Assembly: GCF_003967195.1 (NCBI RefSeq)
Contig: NZ_AP018725.1
Span: forward strand, 1,426,001 to 1,490,000
Direction of reading: 5' to 3'
DNA: 64,000 bases
Origin: Sulfuriflexus mobilis
GTDB lineage: Bacteria; Pseudomonadota; Gammaproteobacteria; AKS1
Notes under the pieces: model-generated
What the model was told of the DNA's origin: nothing
Databases searched by the model: none
Seen by the model: the letters and a program-made list of their open reading frames with translations, nothing else
Made by a program: the position numbers and the translations under genes
In this document: positions 43,112-49,403 of the stretch, piece after piece
How positions within the stretch are numbered: the stretch's first letter is position 1
Layout of the letters: each line of letters starts with the position of its first letter

Positions 43112-43459
43112 ATGGCCCACAAAAAATTAATAATAAAGTATATATCCTGTATTTATTTGGTTCTTCTTTCTATGTGGCAGGGGTTCTTAGCTTGGGGCAC
43201 GAACCAATTTCTTATAATGTTTGAATCATTCGGTAAAGAAAACCTTACTACAGAAATACTATCATACTCCCAACCTCTAATTTGGGGGTTCATGCTCTCA
43301 ACATTATTTCTCTGTTATGACATTTACAAAAGAAAAAATGTACTCGTACTAAATACAGTAGTAATAGTTTTCACCATTACTATTGCAACAATTTTAATTC
43401 AATTCCATGTCTTTGTTGGTTCCTACATGACAACCTTTGAAATAGGTGAAGTAAAATGA
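43112..43459 (+). CDS. three-TM membrane protein, 115 aa
   Basis: This 115-residue protein begins MAHKKLIIKYISC and has three transmembrane helices (about residues 10-28, 52-68 and 77-98) and a short tail. It lies between a GTTAGGC box (43094-43100), 12 bases before its start, and the attC at 43467-43553, which begins eight bases after its stop, so both cassette edges are in place. The family is unknown. A fragment of a paralogue (MTNKKLLIIKYIACL) occurs 790 bases downstream at 43903. The gene is AT-rich. Confidence 0.68.
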   Translation: MAHKKLIIKYISCIYLVLLSMWQGFLAWGTNQFLIMFESFGKENLTTEILSYSQPLIWGFMLSTLFLCYDIYKRKNVLVLNTVVIVFTITIATILIQFHVFVGSYMTTFEIGEVK

Positions 43460-43466
43460 AAATTTC

Positions 43467-43553
43467 GCCTAACAACGAAATTAACATGGACAAAATACAG
43501 TACTGCTTGTTCCTCGCAAAACTGTATTTTTCCAGTTATTAAAAACGTTATGC
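43467..43553 (+). other. attC integron recombination site
   Basis: R'' GCCTAAC (43467-43473) and R' GTTATGC (43547-43553) bracket a hairpin whose arms GGACAAAATACAGT and ACTGTATTTTTCC pair with one unpaired C. Such an extrahelical base is what integrases use to choose the strand of attC. Total length is 87 bases. The start codon of the next gene lies inside the R' box. Confidence 0.85.
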
Positions 43554-43906
43554 ATAAAATTATTTTATTCTCCGCCCTTATAACATCTATATCCGCACTT
43601 GGCTGGGGACAAGAATTCTCCGATGATTTTAATAATCTACAAACTGACGCATCCAGAGACAAATCAGCCCTCTACAATAAATGTAAGGCTGAAATAAATC
43701 GAAAGCATTTTAGAGTGGAATTTGATAAGTGCATTAATAAGTGGGAATCAAATAATAAGCTTCACACAAATAAAAGAGCCTTGGCTGAAAAACATAGAGA
43801 GGAACTTCTAAACCAGGTCACTATCTGTAAACATCGAGCTATAAAAGCGGTCGAACAATCCAGGGAGGGTAAAAATACATACTTGCATTGCGAGATATAT
43901 AAATGA
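43550..43906 (+). CDS. exported protein of unknown function, 118 aa
   Basis: This 118-residue protein has a signal peptide (MHKIILFSALITSISALGWG, cleaved before QEFSDD). The mature part is hydrophilic, charged and helical, with four cysteines (NKCKAE, FDKCINKW, TICKHR, LHCEIYK) at spacings suggesting two disulfides, somewhat like the C-x-x-x-C type small periplasmic proteins. Its ATG overlaps the R' box of the preceding attC (GTTATGC), so the cassette edge encodes the first codon. The stop TGA overlaps the ATG of a truncated gene. The family is not recognised. Confidence 0.65.
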   Translation: MHKIILFSALITSISALGWGQEFSDDFNNLQTDASRDKSALYNKCKAEINRKHFRVEFDKCINKWESNNKLHTNKRALAEKHREELLNQVTICKHRAIKAVEQSREGKNTYLHCEIYK

Positions 43907-44028
43907 CTAACAAAAAACTATTAATAATAAAATATATCGCCTGTTTGAATAAGTGGGGTCAGAGCACAGTTTTCTCTAATATAAGCAACAACTGTGCTCT
44001 GACCCCATTTATTCAGTCATTAACGTAG
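43903..44028 (+). pseudogene. paralogue of the 43112 gene truncated by a REP hairpin
   Basis: An ATG overlapping the previous stop (ATGA) opens MTNKKLLIIKYIACL, closely matching the start of the 43112-43459 protein (MAHKKLIIKYISC), also at the DNA level. After 15 codons the similarity stops exactly where the GAATAA...GGGGTCAG element (43947) begins. The frame reads through the hairpin and stops at 44026-44028 after 41 codons. It looks like a membrane-protein gene disrupted by insertion of, or recombination at, the REP. Confidence 0.7.
43947..44014. repeat. REP hairpin, copy B (identical to copy A)
   Basis: The 52-base hairpin core at 43955-44006 is identical to that at 42979-43030. The element includes GAATAA at its left edge and TTATTC at its right, so its outer ends are also inverted. 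It abuts the truncated paralogue. Confidence 0.9.
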
Positions 44029-44034
44029 AAAACC

Positions 44035-44101
44035 GGGTCAGAGAGCAATTGTTTCTAATATAAGTGAGCTTGAATATTAGCGTTAATTCCTCTCTGACCC
44101 C
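44035..44101. repeat. REP hairpin, related copy C
   Basis: GGGTCAGAGAG pairs with CTCTCTGACCC around a longer loop that shares TTTCTAATATAAG with copies A and B. It is a diverged member of the same REP family, 29 bases after copy B. Confidence 0.75.
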
Positions 44102-44361
44102 ATTTAATTTTATGGCGCGGTTCGCCTCTTTGTGTGAAATCACACATCATTTTCTGCGATCGTGAAGTAGTCTGACTGTTGAGAAGGGGAAGGGTAAAGG
44201 CGACGTGGGCTACAGCATATAAAATAATCCCTCCATCCCCCCTTTATTTAAAGACTTGAGTTTTCAATAGGATAAGTTTCTTTGTGGTGTAAGAGTTTTT
44301 TGTTATGCTAATCAGCCTAACCAGAAGAACCTTTGACTGTAAATGAGAGGAATTTAGGACA
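44102..44361. other. gene-free leader ahead of the 44362 gene
   Basis: No credible reading frame lies here. TGTGTGAAATCACACA (near 44131) is an inverted TGTG/CACA pair resembling a CRP/FNR-family or MarR-type operator. GTTATGC and GCCTAAC boxes stand six bases apart near 44303-44322 but do not form an attC hairpin. An AGAGGAATTTAGG ribosome site precedes the next gene. Confidence 0.35.
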
Positions 44362-44775
44362 ATGAAAAAGCACATCATACCAACCATCGCTTTTGCTCTC
44401 TTCACAACATCAGCATATGGTCAATCAATGCAAGTTGGCTTCAGCAATGTGACTACCGTTGTTCCTGGTGGCGATATCAAAATCTGCAAGGCCCGTTATG
44501 GAACCGGCTATGTCACCAGCCCGCATAAAAACGGTGCCAAGATACATAAATCAAGTGACAAAGGCCATTTCATCCACATTACCAAGTCCAACGTTACCTT
44601 GCACCACGATGTCTATGTCATGGCGAACGAGTACAACATGAGCTACCCGGGTGATAAAGGGGAGATAACCGCTAAGGCATATGTCTATGCGACTGCCCTG
44701 GATAGGAAGAGTGGCTTTTCTGGCGTGTTTTCGGACGGGCAGTGTAAGGGCCAGCTCACCATCAGTGCCAAATAA
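44362..44775 (+). CDS. exported protein of unknown function, 137 aa
   Basis: This 137-residue protein has a signal peptide (MKKHIIPTIAFALFTTSAYG, cleaved before QSMQVG) and a mature part that looks all-beta: QVGFSNVTTVVPGGDIKICKARYGTGY, FIHITKSNVTLHHDVYVMANEY, EITAKAYVYATALDRKSGF, and a C-terminal SDGQCKGQLTISAK. Two cysteines may form a disulfide. It could be a lectin- or Ig-like secreted domain, but I do not recognise it. A 49-residue gene with a perfect ribosome site follows after 17 bases. Confidence 0.65.
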   Translation: MKKHIIPTIAFALFTTSAYGQSMQVGFSNVTTVVPGGDIKICKARYGTGYVTSPHKNGAKIHKSSDKGHFIHITKSNVTLHHDVYVMANEYNMSYPGDKGEITAKAYVYATALDRKSGFSGVFSDGQCKGQLTISAK

Positions 44776-44792
44776 TCTAGGAGGACAGCACC

Positions 44793-44942
44793 ATGGATAA
44801 AATACTTGATAAGTACTATGCGTTCCATCGCTATCAAATGGCAGAAAATCTAGCAAAGACTAATGTTAGAGTCTGCTATGTTCCAGCTCCAGAAAAAAAT
44901 ACTCGGCAAGGACTGCGAGCTTTAACACCATCAAAAGACTAA
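44793..44942 (+). CDS. small protein, 49 aa
   Basis: This 49-residue gene was read directly: ATG at 44793 behind a perfect AGGAGGA site, stop at 44940-44942. The protein is basic and soluble (MDKILDKYYAFHRYQMAENL, then AKTNVRVCYVPAPEKN and a basic tail RQGLRALTPSKD). It has one cysteine and no membrane segment. The strong ribosome site and close spacing to the exported-protein gene argue that it is translated. No homologue is known to me. Confidence 0.5.
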   Translation: MDKILDKYYAFHRYQMAENLAKTNVRVCYVPAPEKNTRQGLRALTPSKD

Positions 44943-45002
44943 TTTACTTTTCAGATGCAATCCCGTTGCGTCGGGGTGGCTTAGTACAAATAAGACTTAT
45001 AA

Positions 45003-45032
45003 GTGCCTTCTCGGTAGCTATCGAGAAGGCAC
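45003..45032. repeat. perfect 11-bp hairpin
   Basis: GTGCCTTCTCG and CGAGAAGGCAC flank an eight-base loop (GTAGCTAT), between the 49-residue gene and the next. There is no T-run, so it is not a standard terminator; it may stabilise or separate messages. Confidence 0.5.
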
Positions 45033-45055
45033 ATCGCTGAAAGTGTCATTTTGGG

Positions 45056-45418
45056 GTGGTTGCATTGAAAACTGCGCAGGAACATATTGATAGTCTTGAC
45101 TTGAGCGTAATAAAAGAAAAACTGACCATGCCCAACATAGCGGGTGGCTACGAATGGTCGGAACAGGAGGTAGAGCAAGCCATATCCGCCTATCGACAAT
45201 TTCTCAAAGAGGTCCTGAATTATAGAATGCAAGACCAGAATGCTCCTTCTGATATCGGTCCTGACCCGGATCCTGTGGTTGATATTGTGTGGCACACGCA
45301 TATCTTGTTCACCCAGAAATATCATGAGGACTGTGCGAACATTTTTGGCGAATACATACACCATATGCCCAGGGTGGATCCCATCCCGTCCGGGCAGCAT
45401 AACCCGATTGAGTCTTAA
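45056..45418 (+). CDS. glycine-rich-domain (GRDP)-like protein, 120 aa
   Basis: This 120-residue soluble protein starts at a GTG (45056). A helical N-terminus (YEWSEQEVEQAISAYRQFLKEVL) is followed by DPVVDIVWHTHILFTQKYHEDCANIFGEYIHHMPRVD. The D-x-x-W-H-T-H-x-L-x-x-x-x-Y-x-x-D-C-x-x-x-F-G-x-x-x-x-H pattern is the conserved core of the GRDP-like family (PF07173), known from plants, fungi and bacteria, where it may bind a metal through His, Asp and Cys. The biochemical role in bacteria is unknown. It lies 105 bases upstream of the aminotransferase gene. The assignment rests on the motif. Confidence 0.65.
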   Translation: MVALKTAQEHIDSLDLSVIKEKLTMPNIAGGYEWSEQEVEQAISAYRQFLKEVLNYRMQDQNAPSDIGPDPDPVVDIVWHTHILFTQKYHEDCANIFGEYIHHMPRVDPIPSGQHNPIES

Positions 45419-45523
45419 ACAGGCTTAAAAGGTTGTGAAGACAAGTAAGCCCTGGATCTAATATATATTGATGTCTAGCGAGTGTGCTAACAGAAGAGAT
45501 ACGTTAAGGAAACCAAACGGAAG

Positions 45524-46612
45524 ATGGCCTTCGACCTTGATCACTTTTTAGCGCATCATCGCCATGTGTTGCCTGGTGAGGATATTAACAAGCTATTTGC
45601 AACTCCCGAGCGTAACCGAACACTCATGGAGATGCCGGACAATCTACCGGATAACCTGCTCGAAATAATCCAGAACACTCTGGCAGAAGTTGAATTTAAC
45701 CGATACCCCAGAGCTGACGACATTGACCTGGAGAGCCAGATCGCGAACTGGTTAGAACTGCCAGTAGATTCTGCTGTGTTACTCGGCAATGGTGGGTTCC
45801 CACTTATCGAACAGGTGATGCAGTGCTACGGGGCTAATCGGCGGGTATTACTTCTCGATCCCGACTTCTTCATGTACCGGGTAGCCGCGAGTAAATATGA
45901 GGCGGTCGTGGAAAGCCATCGTCTGGAAAATGATTTTTCTATTGGACTGGAAAGGTTATTGGACAAGATCGATAAGTTGCAGCCGGAGCTGATCGTTCTC
46001 AGTAACCCACACAATCCCACTTCCAGGCTTTTTGATGTCAACACGATTAAGGCCATCCTGACGCATGCGCCTGGTCTTGTATTAATAGACGAAGTCTATA
46101 GCGCATTCGCAGATGTGCCGAACGCCTTGCTTCCATTGCTTGTGACACATCCAAACCTGTTGCTATTGCGTAGTTTCTCAAAGATTGGTGCTGCCGCAAT
46201 ACGGCTCGGGTTTCTGCTCGCCAACCAGGAAGTGATAGATATCTTGCGACACTGGCAAGTGCCGTTCCCGGTCAATACGCTGTCGATGATGATCGGTAGT
46301 CTAATCATCGAACACTACAATGAAATCAAGTCGAGTATCGAGCAGGTCGTTGACCAAAGGCGCTGGATGACGGAGCAGTTACGTCGCCACTCCGCCTTGA
46401 CGGTGTATGATAGCAGCACAAATTTTGTTGTATCACGACTGAATGAGCAGGATTCCAGGGGAGTTGTGGAGAAGCTGACACAACAAGGCGTACCTGCAAT
46501 TAGATATCAGGGAAACCCCCTACTTGAAAATTGTGTGCGGTTCATCATAGCAGATGCGAAAAATAACCAACTCACAACCAGCTGCGTGGCAAGTATTTGT
46601 TTGCAGGATTAA
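45524..46612 (+). CDS. class I/II aminotransferase, HisC-like
   Basis: This 362-residue fold-type-I PLP enzyme has the N-terminal half of histidinol-phosphate aminotransferases: NRYPRADDIDLESQIANWL, LGNGGFPLIEQVM, LLLDPDFFMYRVAA and VLSNPHNPTSRLFD. The aspartate of VLIDEVYSAF and the PLP lysine in LLRSFSKIGAAAIRLGFLLA follow, then the C-terminal NFVVSRL. S-F-S-K is close to the HisC T-x-S-K motif. It stands alone, far from any his operon, so the substrate could be another amino acid or amino-phosphate. It closes accessory block 2 and is less AT-rich than the cassettes. Confidence 0.85.
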   Translation: MAFDLDHFLAHHRHVLPGEDINKLFATPERNRTLMEMPDNLPDNLLEIIQNTLAEVEFNRYPRADDIDLESQIANWLELPVDSAVLLGNGGFPLIEQVMQCYGANRRVLLLDPDFFMYRVAASKYEAVVESHRLENDFSIGLERLLDKIDKLQPELIVLSNPHNPTSRLFDVNTIKAILTHAPGLVLIDEVYSAFADVPNALLPLLVTHPNLLLLRSFSKIGAAAIRLGFLLANQEVIDILRHWQVPFPVNTLSMMIGSLIIEHYNEIKSSIEQVVDQRRWMTEQLRRHSALTVYDSSTNFVVSRLNEQDSRGVVEKLTQQGVPAIRYQGNPLLENCVRFIIADAKNNQLTTSCVASICLQD

Positions 46613-46744
46613 TGAATATAGAATAAATGCAAAAAATCAAGGGTCAGAACACTTGAAATCACGATTTGTCTCCGCTCCCCCTTTTTTACCATTGCTAATA
46701 ATTGAATTGACGGCAACCAGTAAACCAATAGGGTCAGACTCGAT

Positions 46745-46833
46745 TGAACGTCCGGTTGTGGCCGATCGGCGACATAACCAGGCAGGAATCGGCTAGAATG
46801 GAATGAGCGGCTGGAGCCGACCCAAAGCGGCCT
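46745..46833 (+). repeat. cassette repeat, copy 10 (full length)
   Basis: This 89-bp copy is near consensus: TGAACGTCCGGTTGTGGCC, GATCGGCGACATAACCAGGC, AGGAATCGGCTAGAATGGAA, TGAGCGGCTGGAGCCGACCC and AAAGCGGCCTG. It lies just upstream of the nos promoter region, oriented like copy 9. Confidence 0.9.
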
Positions 46834-46892
46834 GTATATTGTAGAAAAAATGCGTTTTATGGCGCCTTCGCTGTCCTCCAGGTTCTTCTGAT

Positions 46893-46906
46893 TTGATGTA
46901 GATCAA
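46893..46906. promoter_or_regulatory. FNR/ANR/DNR-type box upstream of nosR
   Basis: TTGAT-GTAG-ATCAA is a perfect 14-bp palindrome matching the consensus of the FNR/CRP superfamily. It lies 259 bases before the nosR start and suggests activation of the nos operon by low oxygen or nitric oxide. Confidence 0.8.
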
Positions 46907-47165
46907 TGTAATTAATCCTTCATTAAGCTTATATTAATGACGTAAATCTATTTATAAATCTCAAGTGGGTTATAGATAGATTTATGTTCATGATTCTGTT
47001 GTACTTGGCAGAGATTGTATAAGTTGCTCATTTTGAAGATGAATAAGAGAAAGGTCCCCAGAAAGTACCGCAGTTAGAATATTCAGGGTTGTTTAATATT
47101 CCAGGTAATAAATATTTACAATTATAGAAAAACACATAATTAATCTTGGTATATGAAGGCTCAAG

Positions 47166-49313
47166 ATGACAAACTTTTTTTATAAGCCTCTACGGCGTAT
47201 GTTATCAGCTCCGGCGATTTTACCCTGCCTGTGTTTTATCATTTATCTGCTTTTTGTTCCCTTATCACTTAATGCTGCTCAAGCGTTACCGTGGAAAGTT
47301 ATTTTTCCTGATGCAACCCATATAGGCAAATTTGAAGGAACTCCACCGGCTGCAACAGTCTTTCATGGCGATAAGCCAGTGGGTTATCTCTTTCGTACAA
47401 AACAAATTGCACCGATCCCGGCCTATTCAGGTAAGCCGATGGATATGTTGGTGGGTATTGATCCGGAAGGTCGTATTATAGGTATTAGAGTCCTTGAGCA
47501 TCATGAACCCATACTACTGGTCGGTATTCCTGAATCAACACTGAATGAATTTGTCATGCAATATGTTGGCAAGCGGGTTGATGACCGAATAAAAGTGGGT
47601 GCAGGTAAGCGCTCGGGGTATGTCAATGTGGATGCGATTACCGGTGCGACAGTTACTGTAATTGTCATGAATGAAGCTATTCTCAGGTCGGCCCGTGAAG
47701 TAGCGATCAGTAAAGGTATTATTGCCGATACGCGTGCACTCGATCGTCCTGCTGCCAGAGTTCGTACAGAGTTGTTTGAAAGTACAAACTGGAAAGAGTT
47801 GACGGGTAATGGCGCAATTCGTCGTATGTTGTTAGTTCGTGAAGAAGTTGACGCGGCATTTAAAGGTACCGCTGCGGAGGATATTGACCTGGCTACCGCG
47901 GATGAAGCAAAAGAACCATTTATTGATCTGTTTTATGCCTATCTGAATGCGCCTACTATTGGCCGTAATCTGCTTGGTGAAAGTCAGTACAACTGGTTAA
48001 TGGCGGAACTCAAAACGGGTGAGCATGCGATTGCTTTACTGGCAAACGGCATCTATTCCTTTAAGGGATCAGGTTATGTTCGCGGCGGTATTTTTGATCG
48101 CATTCTACTGCGACAGAATGAACGTGATATATCATTTCGTGATATCGACTATCACCGCTTGAGTGATGTTTATGCTGAGGGTATGCCTGAGTTTTCGGAG
48201 ATGGCGATTTTTATTGTGCGCGAGCCTTACCAGTTTGATCCGGGGCGTGGTTGGGAACTTGATTTGCTGGTGAAAAAACAGACGGGGCCGCTGGATAGTG
48301 TGTTTTCAAGCTTTACTACTACTTATGAAATTCCGGAAGCCTATGTAGAGTTAGCCGAAGTCGATGCTGAATTAATAGCAGCCGAGCTCCCTATCTGGCG
48401 GCAAGTATGGCAGGAAAAAACGTTTGAAATTGCTTTTCTGGTTCTGGGACTGGCGGCGCTGACAATCATTATGACATTACAGGACTGGCTGGCTCATTTC
48501 CCGCGGTTGCTGAATAATTTACGCACCGGGTTTTTGGTGTACACACTGTTATATGTCGGCTGGTACTTGCTTGGTCAGTTATCGATAGTGAACGTGTTTA
48601 CTTTTTCCAGCTCGCTAACGAGCAAATTCAGATGGGATACTTTTTTAATTGATCCGACCATGTTTATTCTTTGGGTTTTTGTGGCGGCATCACTTTTATT
48701 GTGGGGGCGTGGTGTATATTGCGGTTGGCTTTGTCCTTTTGGTGCCTTGCAAAAACTAGTGAATCAGATAGCACGGTATTTTAATGTGGTGCAATTGCAG
48801 TTACCGCAGATCATACATGACCGCTTATGGGGAATTAAATACCTGATATTAATGGTGCTGTTTGCGATCTCTCTGGAATCGCTGGCAACAGCAGAGCGCT
48901 ATGCGGAAATTGAACCATTTAAAACTTCAATTACCTTGCGTTTTAATCGTGAATTACCTTTTGTTTTATATGCACTGGGGCTGGTTGTTGTCTCGGCCTT
49001 CAATTGTAAGTTTTATTGTAAATATATATGTCCGCTGGGCGCGGCGCTGGCGGTACCAGCAAAACTCAGTCTGGTTAACTGGTTAAGACGGCGTAAGGAA
49101 TGCGGCTCTCCTTGCCAGACCTGTGCTGTCGAATGTGAGATTCAGGCGATCAATGATCGAGGAGAAATACAAATTAATGAATGTCACTATTGTATGGATT
49201 GTCAGGTAACTTATTGGAATGAATATAAATGCCCGCCCTTGGTTGTACGCCGTAAAAAACATGAGAGGACCGGGCAGATAAAACAGGAACTGGGTGCCGA
49301 ATCAATTGACTAG
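47166..49313 (+). CDS. nosR: nitrous oxide reductase regulator/electron donor NosR
   Basis: NosR is an inner-membrane flavin and iron-sulfur protein needed for nosZ expression and electron supply to N2O reductase. The 715-residue protein has an N-terminal membrane segment (about 15-35) and a periplasmic FMN-binding domain with NVDAITGATVT; the threonine near 162 is the expected flavin attachment site. Membrane helices lie from about 415 to 640, containing CGWLCPFGALQKL and CKYICPLGAALAV (C-x-x-x-CP pairs). The cytoplasmic end has CGSPCQTCAVECEIQAI and CHYCMDC, which fit two [4Fe-4S] clusters. The gene leads a tight operon ahead of nosZ, 90 bases away. Confidence 0.95.
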   Translation: MTNFFYKPLRRMLSAPAILPCLCFIIYLLFVPLSLNAAQALPWKVIFPDATHIGKFEGTPPAATVFHGDKPVGYLFRTKQIAPIPAYSGKPMDMLVGIDPEGRIIGIRVLEHHEPILLVGIPESTLNEFVMQYVGKRVDDRIKVGAGKRSGYVNVDAITGATVTVIVMNEAILRSAREVAISKGIIADTRALDRPAARVRTELFESTNWKELTGNGAIRRMLLVREEVDAAFKGTAAEDIDLATADEAKEPFIDLFYAYLNAPTIGRNLLGESQYNWLMAELKTGEHAIALLANGIYSFKGSGYVRGGIFDRILLRQNERDISFRDIDYHRLSDVYAEGMPEFSEMAIFIVREPYQFDPGRGWELDLLVKKQTGPLDSVFSSFTTTYEIPEAYVELAEVDAELIAAELPIWRQVWQEKTFEIAFLVLGLAALTIIMTLQDWLAHFPRLLNNLRTGFLVYTLLYVGWYLLGQLSIVNVFTFSSSLTSKFRWDTFLIDPTMFILWVFVAASLLLWGRGVYCGWLCPFGALQKLVNQIARYFNVVQLQLPQIIHDRLWGIKYLILMVLFAISLESLATAERYAEIEPFKTSITLRFNRELPFVLYALGLVVVSAFNCKFYCKYICPLGAALAVPAKLSLVNWLRRRKECGSPCQTCAVECEIQAINDRGEIQINECHYCMDCQVTYWNEYKCPPLVVRRKKHERTGQIKQELGAESID

Positions 49314-49403
49314 ACAGTTATGAGTGGCTGAGATTGTCTATCATATGATGTAACAGTTATTCGATTTTATAAGGTGTGACTAATATCAAACAGGAGGTTT
49401 ATT

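Larger units (their letters stand above)
42225..46860. other. accessory block 2: cassette-like cluster between sppA and the nos operon
   Basis: This plus-strand block has six or more small genes, two copies of the 85-90 bp repeat (42911-42973 and 46745-46833), a well-formed attC (43467-43553), a split attC, and two identical plus one related REP-type hairpins. The left part (42.4-44.1 kb) is AT-rich and cassette-like. The part from 44.36 to 46.6 kb is closer to core composition and may have a separate origin. No integrase is seen. Confidence 0.6.
46613..47165. other. gene-free nos control region with cassette repeat
   Basis: This 550-base region holds two partial GGGTCAGA motifs (near 46642 and 46731), cassette repeat copy 10, the FNR box, and an AT-rich leader to nosR. 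No small gene with a good ribosome site is seen. Confidence 0.6.

Noticed and set aside
44303-44322. GTTATGC and GCCTAAC boxes six bases apart as a cassette edge
   Set aside because: The order is R' then R'' with no pairing arms on either side, so it may be chance; noted only as leader content.
45003-45032. Rho-independent terminator
   Set aside because: The 11-bp stem is perfect but there is no T-run on either strand, so it is listed only as a hairpin.
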